Assembly: GCF_013359775.1 (NCBI RefSeq) | Contig: NZ_JABMCI010000070.1 | Coordinates: 372,001-436,000 of the forward strand | DNA: 64,000 bases | Direction: 5' to 3' | Source of the DNA: Cellulomonas humilata | GTDB taxonomy: Bacteria; Actinomycetota; Actinomycetes; Actinomycetales; Cellulomonadaceae | In this document: in pieces, positions 8,840 to 18,005 of the stretch | How the letters are laid out: every line of letters starts with the position of its first letter | Position numbering within the stretch: the stretch's first letter is position 1 | Made by a program: the position numbers and the translations under genes | Notes under the pieces: generated by a model | Told to the model about the DNA's origin: nothing | Seen by the model: only the letters and a program-made list of their open reading frames with translations | Database searches by the model: none

Positions 8840-10096
8840 ATGACGGACCTCACCGACACCGCTCGTCTGCGCGCTGCCCACGAGCGGTTCGTCACCACCG
8901 GCCGCGCCCCTGACAGGACCGTCCGGACCCTGGTCGCCGACTCGTGGCGCCGGAGCCTGCGCAGCGGGGTCGACCCGGAGGTGCAGAACGCGCCGGTCGA
9001 CATGGCCGGGAACGTCCTCGACGGGTACCGGAACGGGCTGCCGCTCGCGGTCGCGATGCCCGTGGTCCGCGACCTCCTCGTGGCCCCGGGATCCGACGCC
9101 GGCTGGGTCACGGCGCTGACCGACGACGTCGGCCGGCTCCTGTGGGTCGAGGGCGACCGCGCCCTGCGCCGCCGGGTCGAGGGGGTCGGGTTCGTCGAGG
9201 GGGCCGTCTGGCGCGAGGACTGCGCCGGCACCAACGCCCCCGGCACCGCGCTCGCCACGGACCGGCCGGTGCAGGTGGTGGGCAGCGAGCACTACGCGCG
9301 CAAGGTCCAGCCGTGGAACTGCGCGGCCGCCCCGGTGCACTCCCCGACCGGCCAGGTGCTCGGGGTGCTCGACGTGACCGGGGGACCGGCGGTGGCGTCG
9401 GCACTCGTGATGTCCCTGGTCAGAGCGACGGTCGCGGCGGTCGAGGCCGAGCTCGCACGTGTCGTGGCCCGCCCGTTCCTCGCCGGGCGGTCCGCGCCGA
9501 CCCCGTCGCGGCTGCGGGTGCTCGGCACCCCGCTCCTGCACGTGGCCGGCTCGGACGTCCGCCTCAGCCTGCGGCACGCCGAGATCCTCCTGCTGCTCGC
9601 GCGCCACCCGGCGGGCCTGTCCGCCGACGAGCTCGCCGTGCTGCTCAGCGAGCACGAGCTCTCCGACGTGACCGTCCGCGCCGAGGTGTCGCGGCTGCGG
9701 CGGCTCGTCGGCCCCCTGCTCAGCGAGTCCCGGCCCTACCGGCTGACCGGCCCGCTGCGCACCGACGCGGACCGGGTCCAGGAGCTGCTCGCCGCCGGCG
9801 ACCCCGACTCGGCACTGGCCTCCTACCCCGGTCCGGTGCTGCCCCGGTCGGTCGCACCGGGCATCGAGCGGATCCGTGAGGAGCTCTCGGCCGACCTGCG
9901 CGCCGCGGTGCTGGCCAGTCCGCTGCCGGGCGTCGTCAGCCGGTGGGTCGCGTCCGACGAGGGCGCCGACGACTGGCAGGCGTGGGAGCGTCTGGCGTGG
10001 CTGGCGCCGAAGGGCTCCCCGGTGCACGTGCGCGCCGCGGGCCGCCTCGACCTGCTGGGCCGCCGGCTGGACCCGCCCCCGGCCCGCCGGACCTGA
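8840..10096 (+). CDS. GAF-domain transcriptional regulator, AcoR-like, no AAA+ domain
   Basis: A 418-residue regulator. The N-terminal part has the AcoR hallmark LVADSWRRSLRSGVDPE (about residues 30-46), followed by a GAF-like sensor domain to about residue 200 (ending in a run such as CAAAPVHSPTGQVLGVLDVTG). There is no AAA+ sigma-54 module; instead residues about 250-310 form a winged helix (LSLRHAEILLLLARHPAGLS, then VTVRAEVSRLRRLVG), as in many actinobacterial GAF regulators next to aldehyde dehydrogenase genes. It most likely activates the dehydrogenase 196 bases downstream in response to an aldehyde or alcohol. Start ATG 8840 follows GAGGGGAGA at about 8828-8836; an in-frame upstream start at 8804 is less likely. 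Confidence 0.8.
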   Translation: MTDLTDTARLRAAHERFVTTGRAPDRTVRTLVADSWRRSLRSGVDPEVQNAPVDMAGNVLDGYRNGLPLAVAMPVVRDLLVAPGSDAGWVTALTDDVGRLLWVEGDRALRRRVEGVGFVEGAVWREDCAGTNAPGTALATDRPVQVVGSEHYARKVQPWNCAAAPVHSPTGQVLGVLDVTGGPAVASALVMSLVRATVAAVEAELARVVARPFLAGRSAPTPSRLRVLGTPLLHVAGSDVRLSLRHAEILLLLARHPAGLSADELAVLLSEHELSDVTVRAEVSRLRRLVGPLLSESRPYRLTGPLRTDADRVQELLAAGDPDSALASYPGPVLPRSVAPGIERIREELSADLRAAVLASPLPGVVSRWVASDEGADDWQAWERLAWLAPKGSPVHVRAAGRLDLLGRRLDPPPARRT

Positions 10097-10134
10097 CGTC
10101 CGCTGCCCGTCCGCCGCCCCCGTCCGCCGCTGCC

Positions 10135-10190
10135 CGAGAACAACCTGGGTCGCGTTCTGCGGGCCACTGGCGCGACCCAGGTTGTTCTCG
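10135..10190. repeat. Perfect 20-base inverted repeat (hairpin)
   Basis: Left arm CGAGAACAACCTGGGTCGCG (10135-10154) and its exact complement at 10171-10190, with a 16-base loop. It lies between the GAF regulator and the aldehyde dehydrogenase gene. No run of T follows, so a classical terminator is not certain. It could be a terminator for the regulator mRNA, a regulatory element or one copy of an interspersed palindrome. Confidence 0.9.
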
Positions 10191-10206
10191 CGCCCGCGAG
10201 CCCCGG

Positions 10207-10241
10207 CTGCAACCCTCCTGCAACCTCGGCCGACCTAGCGT
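10207..10241 (+). promoter_or_regulatory. Candidate activator sites and -10 region of the aldehyde dehydrogenase
   Basis: Two direct copies of CTGCAACC at 10207-10214 and 10218-10225 are spaced exactly 11 bases start to start, one helical turn, so they present the same face of the DNA. TAGCGT at 10236-10241 could be a -10 element. The arrangement suits binding of the upstream GAF regulator just above or across the -35 position. Inferred from layout only. Confidence 0.4.
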
Positions 10242-10292
10242 CCGACTCGGACGCGGCAACGGTGCCGCGGCCAGGAACTGCCAGGAGGCGCG

Positions 10293-11816
<1,524 letters not shown>

Positions 11817-11827
11817 CAGGTCCGGTG

Positions 11828-11864
11828 CGTCGGGCGTGGGCCGGCGGGGAGCCCACGCCCGACG
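11828..11864 (+). terminator. Hairpin between aldehyde dehydrogenase and DUF779 genes
   Basis: Perfect 14-base stem CGTCGGGCGTGGGC (11828-11841) with its complement at 11851-11864 and a 9-base loop. It starts 12 bases after the dehydrogenase stop and ends just before the DUF779 ribosome binding site. There is no T-tract, so it may be a partial terminator or an mRNA-stabilising stem that sets the ratio between the two genes. Confidence 0.6.
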
Positions 11865-11877
11865 AGAGGGAGGGTCG

Positions 11878-12267
11878 ATGACCATGGCGGACCGGGTTGA
11901 TCTCACCGACGCCGCGGCGAGACTGCTGCGGCAGCTGCGCGCGCAGCACGGTGAGCTGATGTTCCACCAGTCGGGGGGCTGCTGCGACGGGTCGTCGCCG
12001 ATGTGCTTCGCGCAGGGGGACTTCCTGACCGGCGACGCCGACGCCTACCTCGGCGACCTCGCGCTCGGGGACGGCGGCGCGGTGCCGTTCTGGATGAGCA
12101 AGGCGCAGTACGAGTACTGGAAGCACACGCACCTCACGGTCGACGTGGTTCCGGGCCGCGGGGCCGGGTTCTCGCTGGAGGCACCCGAGGGGGTCCGGTT
12201 CATGATCCGGTCGCGGCTGCTCACCGACGAGGAGGTGGGGGACCTGCGCGCCGCGGGGGTGCTCTGA
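11878..12267 (+). CDS. DUF779 protein, aldehyde dehydrogenase partner
   Basis: A 129-residue DUF779 protein. The family signature is seen as FHQSGGCCDGSSPMCFAQGDF (about residues 27-47), with three Cys that could bind a metal, followed by VPFWMSKAQYEYWKHTHLTVDVVPGRGAGFSLEAPEGVRF. DUF779 genes regularly follow aldehyde dehydrogenase genes in proteobacteria and actinobacteria; the biochemical role is not established. The start at 11878 follows AGAGGGAGGG; an ATG two codons later is also possible. Confidence 0.88.
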   Translation: MTMADRVDLTDAAARLLRQLRAQHGELMFHQSGGCCDGSSPMCFAQGDFLTGDADAYLGDLALGDGGAVPFWMSKAQYEYWKHTHLTVDVVPGRGAGFSLEAPEGVRFMIRSRLLTDEEVGDLRAAGVL

Positions 12268-12330
12268 GCTGGCGGGAACTCGATGGTCGGTGGCGGACGA
12301 TCCGGCGGTCCGTCGTCTAGCGTGCCGTGC

Positions 12331-12858
12331 ATGAGCAACGAGGAGATCCAGCCGGACACCAAGGACTGGACGTGGGTGCTGTCGCAGCGCTGCCCCGAGT
12401 GCGGGTTCACCGCGACCGACGTCGACGGGCCGGCCATCGGCGGCACCGTCCGGGACCTCACGCCGCGATGGGTGTCCGCCCTGCACCGCCCCGACGCCCG
12501 CGTGCGGCCGGCGCCGACCACGTGGTCGACCCTCGAGTACGGCGCGCACGTGCGGGACGTCCTGCGGATCTTCGACGGCCGTCTCGAGCTGCTGCTCACG
12601 CAGGACGACCCGCTGTTCGAGAACTGGGACCAGGACGCCACGGCGCTCGCGGACCGGTACGACCTCCAGGACCCGCTCGTGGTGGCCGACGAGCTGGCGG
12701 ACGCGGCCGAGGTGGTCGCCGACCGGTTCGACTCGGTGGCCGACCCGCAGTGGGACCGGGCGGGCCGACGCTCGAACGGGTCGGAGTTCACCGTGCTGAC
12801 CCTCGGCCAGTACTTCCTGCACGACGTCGTCCACCACCTCCACGACGTCCACGGGTGA
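12331..12858 (+). CDS. DinB-superfamily protein
   Basis: A 175-residue protein of the DinB/YfiT four-helix fold, a group that includes mycothiol- and bacillithiol-dependent metalloenzymes. His residues in STLEYGAHVRDVL (helix 2) and FLHDVVHHLHDVHG (helix 4) give a plausible three-His metal site. A CPECGF motif near residue 22 is unusual for the fold. No signal peptide. It is 63 bases downstream of the DUF779 gene and may or may not share its transcript. The substrate is unknown; detoxifying thiol transfer is a family-level guess. Confidence 0.75.
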   Translation: MSNEEIQPDTKDWTWVLSQRCPECGFTATDVDGPAIGGTVRDLTPRWVSALHRPDARVRPAPTTWSTLEYGAHVRDVLRIFDGRLELLLTQDDPLFENWDQDATALADRYDLQDPLVVADELADAAEVVADRFDSVADPQWDRAGRRSNGSEFTVLTLGQYFLHDVVHHLHDVHG

Positions 12859-12948
12859 CGGGAGCGTTGGTCCGGAGTGCAGCGGAGGGTGGGGGCGCGC
12901 CAGCGCACCCGCCCGCAGCGGAACGCAGGAGCAGAGCGACCTGGAGTT

Positions 12949-13002
12949 TTGTCCACAACGTCCGTCCACAGACGTGAGCAACAACGTTTAAGTTGTGGAT
13001 AA
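12949..13002. promoter_or_regulatory. Cluster of three DnaA-box-like sequences
   Basis: TTGTCCACA (12949-12957, +), CCGTCCACA (12962-12970, +) and TGTGGATAA (12994-13002, the complement of TTATCCACA) lie within 54 bases. The first is the preferred Streptomyces-type box and the third is the E. coli consensus box. A small dyad ACAAC-6-GTTGT (12981-12996) overlaps the last. The spacer (12859-13084) is AT-richer than its surroundings. There is no dnaA, dnaN or rpmH nearby, so this is not an obvious origin. Confidence 0.55.
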
Positions 13003-13084
13003 CCCGGTGACCAGCGCAGACTCGCCGAGCAGGCGCGCCGGGACGTAACACGCCCGCATCACAACCTGTGTACCGTCCGGCCGC

Positions 13085-14014
13085 ATGATCCTGCCGCTGG
13101 TCGTCCTCCCGAGGGAGCTCGACGGCCGCCACGTCCTCGTCGTGCCGCGCGGCGCCGACGTCGTCGCGATGGCCACCGCGTGGTTCCCCGACGCGGCATG
13201 GAGCCGCGAGCCGGTGACCGCCGCGCAGGCCTCGGCGAGCGCGCGACCCATGACCGGCGCGCGGTTCCGGGGCATCGTCGCCGACGTGGCCGAGCCGACG
13301 CCGGGCCTGCTGCGGCTGGACGGAGCCGCCTCGCTCGAGGGTCCGACGCCCGCCGGCCCCGCGGACGCGCAGGCCGCCGGTCTGTCACCCCAGGACGTCG
13401 ACCTGTACGCCCTCGTGCCCGCCGACCCGCGCGCGTCGCTCGACCTGGTCTACGGCTGGATGTCCGCGGCCGCCCGCCGTGCCGCCGGCAGCATCGTCCC
13501 GGCGGAGCGCACCCAGGTCGTCGTGCCCGATCCCGGCTCCGCGATCGACCTGACCCTCTGGTCGCCCATCCCGTTGTCCGCGCAGGACGCGCTCCCCCTC
13601 GTGCGGCCGGCGATGACCGGCGCGCGGGTAGGCCCCACCGACGTCCCGCGCCCGCAGCAGGCCGAGGGCAGCTCCGGCCCGCCGACGTTCTCCGTGACCG
13701 CGACGTTCGAGTACGACGGCGCGATCACCGTGAAGACCGGCCGCTCCAGCGAGGTCCCCGTGGCGCTGTCCCGGCTGGACTGGCGGGAGTTCGGGCCCTG
13801 GTCGTACCACGTCAGCTGGCAGCCGCCCGAGCCGGCCGAGCTGCGCAACGAGCACCCGTCGCAGCTGCATCTGATCGCCCGGTCGCGGGTGCAGCCGTCG
13901 ATCGCGCGCGTCGCGGCCGCCCTGTGGCGGGCCGTCGGCGGGACGGTCGTGGACAACGGCGGGTTCGTCGTGTCGCCCGACGAGCTGCGGGACCGGGCGA
14001 CCGCGCGACGCTAG
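13085..14014 (+). CDS. Hypothetical protein, paralogue of 29199-30338
   Basis: A 309-residue protein of a family I do not recognise. The central stretch VPDPGSAIDLTLWSPIPLSAQDAL and the C-terminal 100 residues (FEYDGAITVKTG, then SYHVSWQPPEPAELRNE, then VARVAAALWRAVGGTVVDNGGFVVSPDEL) align well with the protein at 29199-30338. The proline-rich region around residue 185 looks like a linker, suggesting two domains. No membrane segment, signal peptide or catalytic motif is obvious. The ATG at 13085 is the first base pair group after the DnaA-box spacer. It is convergent with the transglutaminase gene, with one base between their stops. Confidence 0.75.
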   Translation: MILPLVVLPRELDGRHVLVVPRGADVVAMATAWFPDAAWSREPVTAAQASASARPMTGARFRGIVADVAEPTPGLLRLDGAASLEGPTPAGPADAQAAGLSPQDVDLYALVPADPRASLDLVYGWMSAAARRAAGSIVPAERTQVVVPDPGSAIDLTLWSPIPLSAQDALPLVRPAMTGARVGPTDVPRPQQAEGSSGPPTFSVTATFEYDGAITVKTGRSSEVPVALSRLDWREFGPWSYHVSWQPPEPAELRNEHPSQLHLIARSRVQPSIARVAAALWRAVGGTVVDNGGFVVSPDELRDRATARR

Positions 14015-14015
14015 G

Positions 14016-14930
14016 TCAGAGGTACGGCTCCGCGCCGGACGGGACCAGGTCGACGGACACGGTCAGGCGCGAGCCGGAGCCCTCGGTGAAGATGACCCCG
14101 CGCAGCGGCGGCACGTCGTCGTAGTCGCGGCCCCAGCCGAGCAGCACGTACCGGTCGTCCACCAGCTGGTCGTTGGTGGGGTCGACCTCCACCCAGCCGG
14201 CGCCGGGGACCCACGCCGACACCCACGCGTGCGAGGCGTCGGCGCCCCGGAGCTTCTCCCGCCCGGGGGCCGGACGCGTCTCGATGTAGCCGCTGGAGTA
14301 CCGGGCGGGCAGCCCGTGCAGGCGCAGCGCGGCGATCATCAGGTGCGCGAAGTCCTGGCAGACCCCGGCCTTCTGCGCGAGCAGCTGCGCCTGCGTCGTG
14401 TGCACCGTGGTGGAGCCGGAGCGGTACGCGATCTCCGTGCGGATCCGGTGCGCCAGCTCGACCAGCACCTCGACCACCGGCCGGTCCGTCTCGAACGTCG
14501 GGGCGGCCCAGTCGCGCACCTCGTCGGCGAAGGCCACGTGCGGGGACGGCAGCATGGCCTCGCGCAGGTCGACGATGCTCGGGTCCAGGCGACCGACCTC
14601 GCCGGTCGCGACGCGACGCGCGACCTCGTGCCACCCGACGGTCGGCAGCGCCGCGGGGTCGGGGGCGTGCCGGGTGACCTCGATGGTGGAGCGCGCGGTG
14701 ACGACCAGCCGGGTGTGGGGCGTCGTGACCCCGAAGTAGGTGGTCCGGTTACCCCAGTAGTCCACGTGCGCGGCGGTGTCGGAGGGCGACGGCTCGATCT
14801 CGACGGTCGTCGACAGGCAGGCCTGCCCGGGCACGTCCCGCGGGGTCATCGTCGTGCGTCCGTAGGAGTCGGTCACCACGTTGGCGTAGGTGTACGTGGT
14901 GCGGTGCACCAGGTCGTAGGTGCGGGTCAC
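14016..14930 (-). CDS. Transglutaminase-like cysteine protease family protein
   Basis: A 304-residue protein with the N-terminal beta-domain and transglutaminase-like core of the bacterial group linked to ATP-grasp/alpha-E genes. It starts VTRTYDLVHRTTYTYANVV (the typical opening of this family), and the catalytic Cys is in AQKAGVCQDFAHLMIAALR, the His in DASHAWVSAWVPGAGWVEVDPTN, with the following Asp completing the triad. GTG start at 14930 overlaps the stop of the upstream gene by 4 bases (GTGA), so the two proteins are translationally coupled. Predicted role: cutting or joining a peptide tag made by the ATP-grasp partner. Confidence 0.88.
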   Translation of the reverse strand: MTRTYDLVHRTTYTYANVVTDSYGRTTMTPRDVPGQACLSTTVEIEPSPSDTAAHVDYWGNRTTYFGVTTPHTRLVVTARSTIEVTRHAPDPAALPTVGWHEVARRVATGEVGRLDPSIVDLREAMLPSPHVAFADEVRDWAAPTFETDRPVVEVLVELAHRIRTEIAYRSGSTTVHTTQAQLLAQKAGVCQDFAHLMIAALRLHGLPARYSSGYIETRPAPGREKLRGADASHAWVSAWVPGAGWVEVDPTNDQLVDDRYVLLGWGRDYDDVPPLRGVIFTEGSGSRLTVSVDLVPSGAEPYL

Positions 14931-17512
14931 TCGCCACCACCGTCCCGGGCGTCCCACGGGTCCTCGAGCGCGCGGCTCGGGGCCAGCCGGACGAAGTGCA
15001 CGCGTTCGATCTCGTCGGCCGCCGCGTGCAGCCGCCAGAGCATCGACTCGAGGGCCTCCGCCAGCCGCGCGCGCCGCCCGTCCTCGGTGACCGCGCCGGC
15101 GATCGCCACGGGGTCCACCTCGGCCAGCAGGTCGACGACGTCGGACAGCAGGTGGTCGCGCTGGTCGGGTGCGCGGCCGGCCAGGGGGACCAGCGCGAGC
15201 GACTCCTGGAGCCGGTCCAGCTGGTAGGCCAGCGAGCGGGGGTTGGTGGGGTCGAGGAGGAGCAGCTCGAGCACCTCCGCCAGGCCTGCGCCGGTCTGGT
15301 GGCGACGCCGGAAGGTGATGGCCGACTCGTGCGCCAGCAGCACCGACTCGCGGACCACCGAGTCCACGTCGGCGGGCCGCTGCTGCACCACGGTGGCCAG
15401 CAGGCTCTCCACCAGGTGCTGCGCGCGCTCGATGCGCCGACCGGCGTCGAGGAACTGCCAGCCGACGTCCCGCACCAGCCCCTCGGCCGTGATGCCGGCG
15501 ATGGCGAGCAGGCCTTCCAGCACCTTGTCGAGCACGGGTCGCAGCCCGGCCGTCGCCGCGTTCCCGCTGACCACCCCGAGGTCGAGCGAGTCCGTGCCGG
15601 GCGTGCGGCCGCGGGTCTTGTTGCGCTCGTCGCGCAGCGCACGCTCGATGCGGGCGAGCGGTCCGAACGTGTCGGTCGAGAGCTGGTCGCGGACCGCGGC
15701 GGCCGACGCGGCCAGGCGGCGGACCGAGCGGGCGACCGTGCCGGACGTCTGGGGATCCAGCACCAGGTCCCGGAACGCGGGCGTCGACTGCTCGGTGGAC
15801 GTCAGCGACGAGAGGAGCACCGCGAGCGCGCGCCCGCCCGCCGAGCCCGGACGCTGGTGGAAGTCGTCCCAGCGGTCGACGACCACGCGCATCACCCGGC
15901 TGGCGTCCTCCGCGCGCTCGGCGTAGCGGCCCATCCAGTACAGGTTCTCCGCGGTGCGCGGGGAGATGCCCGTGGCCGGACCGCGAGGGACCGGCACCTC
16001 GCTCGCCGACGACTCGTCGGACGGCACCCACGGCTCCAGCGGCGCGTCCGGCTGCGTGGAGAGCACCCACACGTCCTTGGCGGCGGCGCCGAGGGCCGAC
16101 GAGACGACGTGCCCGGACGCGACGCGCGCCAGCCCGCCGGCCATCACGGTGTACGTCGCGCGGTGCGCCACCGCGTAGGTCCGCAGGACGGCCGCGCGCG
16201 GTCCGAGGTCGGCCGGGCCGATGCCCTCGGCGGAGGGGAGGTCGCTGCCGACGCCGACGGGCGCGCCGTCGATCGTCGGACCGGCCGGACCCACCGGCTC
16301 CTGGCCGACCCACAGCCACGGCTCGGCGCTGATCCGGGCGGCCAGCTGCTCGCGCTCCCGGTGGCTCAGGGTCCAGCCGAGGATCGTGCCCACATCGGTG
16401 CCGCGGACCGTGGGCAGGATGACCAGCTGGTCCAGGCGCGTCAGCACGTGCTGCAGGGACCGCGGCTCGCCGCACCACCACGTGGGGGCCGACGGCAGCG
16501 CGAGGTCCTGGTCCAGCACCGCGTTGGCCAGCCGCGGGAGGTAGGTGAGCAGGGCCGGGTTCTCCAGCACCGAGCTGCCCAGCGGGTTGACCACGCTGAC
16601 GGTTCCGGCACGCACCGCCCGGACCAGCCCGGGGACGCCCAGCCGTGACCCCTGCCGCAGGTCCAGCGGGTCGCACCACTCGGCGTCGACGCGCCGCAGG
16701 ACCACGTCGACCGGCTCCAGGCCCTCGACACCGCGCATCCACACGCGGCCGTCGCGGACCAGCAGGTCCGACCCCTCGACCAGCGGCAGGCCGAGCATGG
16801 AGGCCAGGTACGCCTGGTCGAACGCGGTCTCGCTGGACGGTCCGGACGTCAGCAGGACCACCCGCGGCTGCTCGGCGTGACCGGGGGCGACGGCCCGCAG
16901 CGCCAGCCGCAGCGCGCGGAAGAACGGCCCGAGCCGTTGGATCGACGCCTGCCGGTAGACCCCCGAGAGCACCTGCGCCACGATGCGCCGGTCCTCCATC
17001 GCGTACCCGACGCCCGAGGGCGCCTGGGTCCGGTCGGCGACCGCGCACCAGGCCCCCGACCCGTCACGCACCAGGTCGGTGGCGGTGAGGACCAGCTCCC
17101 GGCCGCCCGGCAGCCGCAGCCCGTCGACCGCGCGCACGAAGCCGGGGTGGCCCAGCACGACCGTCGGGGGCAGCAGCTTGTCGCTGAGCAGCAGCCGGTG
17201 GCCGTACGCGTCCTGGAGGATCGCGTCCAGCAGCTCCGCCCGCTGCACCAGTCCCGCGTCGAGGCGGGCCCACTCCGGCTCGTCGACGATGACCGGCAGC
17301 GGGTCCAGGTGCCAGGGGTGCTCGCCGTCCTCCTGGTCCGCGCCGTACGTGACGCCGTGGTCGGCGAGCAGCCGCTCGGCCTCGTCGCGGGCGCGCGCCA
17401 GGCCCGACGCGGTCGGCACGTCCGCGGGGTCGGGGAGCCAGGACCAGTCGGCACGGTGGTCGACTGCCCCCGGTTCGCCCAGGGGGCGCGGGGAGGAGAG
17501 CAGGTCGGTCAC
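14927..17512 (-). CDS. Circularly permuted ATP-grasp fused to alpha-E domain
   Basis: An 861-residue fusion. Residues about 30-510 are a circularly permuted ATP-grasp ligase (formerly DUF404/407): GVGYAMEDRRIVAQVLSG, IQRLGPFFRALRLALR, PRVVLLTSGPSSETAFDQAYLASMLGLPLVEGSDLLVRDG, VDVVLRRVDAEWCDPLDLR and PTWWCGEPRSLQHVL all match that family. Residues about 540-850 are the helical alpha-E domain (DUF403), opening with TAENLYWMGRYAERAEDASRVMRVV. In many genomes these are two genes; here they are one chain, followed by the transglutaminase-like gene. Iyer and colleagues proposed that such sets make and trim a peptide; the product is unknown. GTG start at 17512. Confidence 0.88.
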   Translation of the reverse strand: MTDLLSSPRPLGEPGAVDHRADWSWLPDPADVPTASGLARARDEAERLLADHGVTYGADQEDGEHPWHLDPLPVIVDEPEWARLDAGLVQRAELLDAILQDAYGHRLLLSDKLLPPTVVLGHPGFVRAVDGLRLPGGRELVLTATDLVRDGSGAWCAVADRTQAPSGVGYAMEDRRIVAQVLSGVYRQASIQRLGPFFRALRLALRAVAPGHAEQPRVVLLTSGPSSETAFDQAYLASMLGLPLVEGSDLLVRDGRVWMRGVEGLEPVDVVLRRVDAEWCDPLDLRQGSRLGVPGLVRAVRAGTVSVVNPLGSSVLENPALLTYLPRLANAVLDQDLALPSAPTWWCGEPRSLQHVLTRLDQLVILPTVRGTDVGTILGWTLSHREREQLAARISAEPWLWVGQEPVGPAGPTIDGAPVGVGSDLPSAEGIGPADLGPRAAVLRTYAVAHRATYTVMAGGLARVASGHVVSSALGAAAKDVWVLSTQPDAPLEPWVPSDESSASEVPVPRGPATGISPRTAENLYWMGRYAERAEDASRVMRVVVDRWDDFHQRPGSAGGRALAVLLSSLTSTEQSTPAFRDLVLDPQTSGTVARSVRRLAASAAAVRDQLSTDTFGPLARIERALRDERNKTRGRTPGTDSLDLGVVSGNAATAGLRPVLDKVLEGLLAIAGITAEGLVRDVGWQFLDAGRRIERAQHLVESLLATVVQQRPADVDSVVRESVLLAHESAITFRRRHQTGAGLAEVLELLLLDPTNPRSLAYQLDRLQESLALVPLAGRAPDQRDHLLSDVVDLLAEVDPVAIAGAVTEDGRRARLAEALESMLWRLHAAADEIERVHFVRLAPSRALEDPWDARDGGGE

Positions 17513-17625
17513 ACAGAGGAGTGTGTCTTACGACCGTGCCTCCTGCGCAGGTCGGCGCGCAGGTCGGCGCGCTGTGGGTGGCCGGGTGGAGACTCGGTGG
17601 CACGATCCGAGCGGAGGAGGCGTCG

Positions 17626-18003
17626 ATGGGCAGGGATGCGGTCACGGGCTGGGTGGAGCGGTACGAGCACGCGTGGCGCACGCAGGACGTGGACGGGCTC
17701 GACCGCCTGTTCGCGGAGGACGCGCGGTACCTGCGCTCGCCGTACGACCCCGAGCCGCTCGAGGGGATCGAGGCGATCCGGGGGTTCTGGGTGGACCCCA
17801 CGCCGTTCACCATGACGTTCGAGGTCATCGCGGCCGACGGCCAGGACGCGGTGGTCCGGGTCGAGGTGCAGTACGGCGGGGACAAGCCGCAGGAGTACAA
17901 GGACCTGTGGGTGCTGAAGTTCGGGCCGGACGGACGCGCCGAGCTGTTCGAGGAGTGGGCGTACTGGCCGGAGAAGACCTACTCGGCGGCGGGCGACGCC
18001 TGA
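17626..18003 (+). CDS. NTF2-like / SnoaL-fold protein
   Basis: A 125-residue protein with the cone-shaped NTF2-like fold: opening helix AVTGWVERYEHAWRTQDVDGLDRLFAEDARYLRSPYD, then EGIEAIRGFW and the curved sheet TFEVIAADGQDAVVRVEVQYGG. Proteins of this fold are small-molecule enzymes or binding proteins. RBS GCGGAGGAGG precedes the ATG at 17626. It is 2 bases upstream of the epoxide hydrolase gene, so the two are an operon, divergent from the ATP-grasp gene. Its role is not specified by sequence. Confidence 0.8.
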   Translation: MGRDAVTGWVERYEHAWRTQDVDGLDRLFAEDARYLRSPYDPEPLEGIEAIRGFWVDPTPFTMTFEVIAADGQDAVVRVEVQYGGDKPQEYKDLWVLKFGPDGRAELFEEWAYWPEKTYSAAGDA

Positions 18004-18005
18004 CG

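Noticed and set aside
12859..13084. Possible chromosomal origin because of DnaA boxes
   Set aside because: No dnaA, dnaN, recF, rpmH or parAB genes are nearby and only three boxes are seen; reported as an off-origin cluster instead.
17545..17568. A 12-base tandem duplication (GCGCAGGTCGGC twice)
   Set aside because: Too short and GC-rich to be distinguished from chance in this DNA.
17626..18003. NTF2-like protein as a limonene-type epoxide hydrolase
   Set aside because: The catalytic Asp-Arg-Asp set of that family cannot be placed; the next gene is already an alpha/beta epoxide hydrolase.
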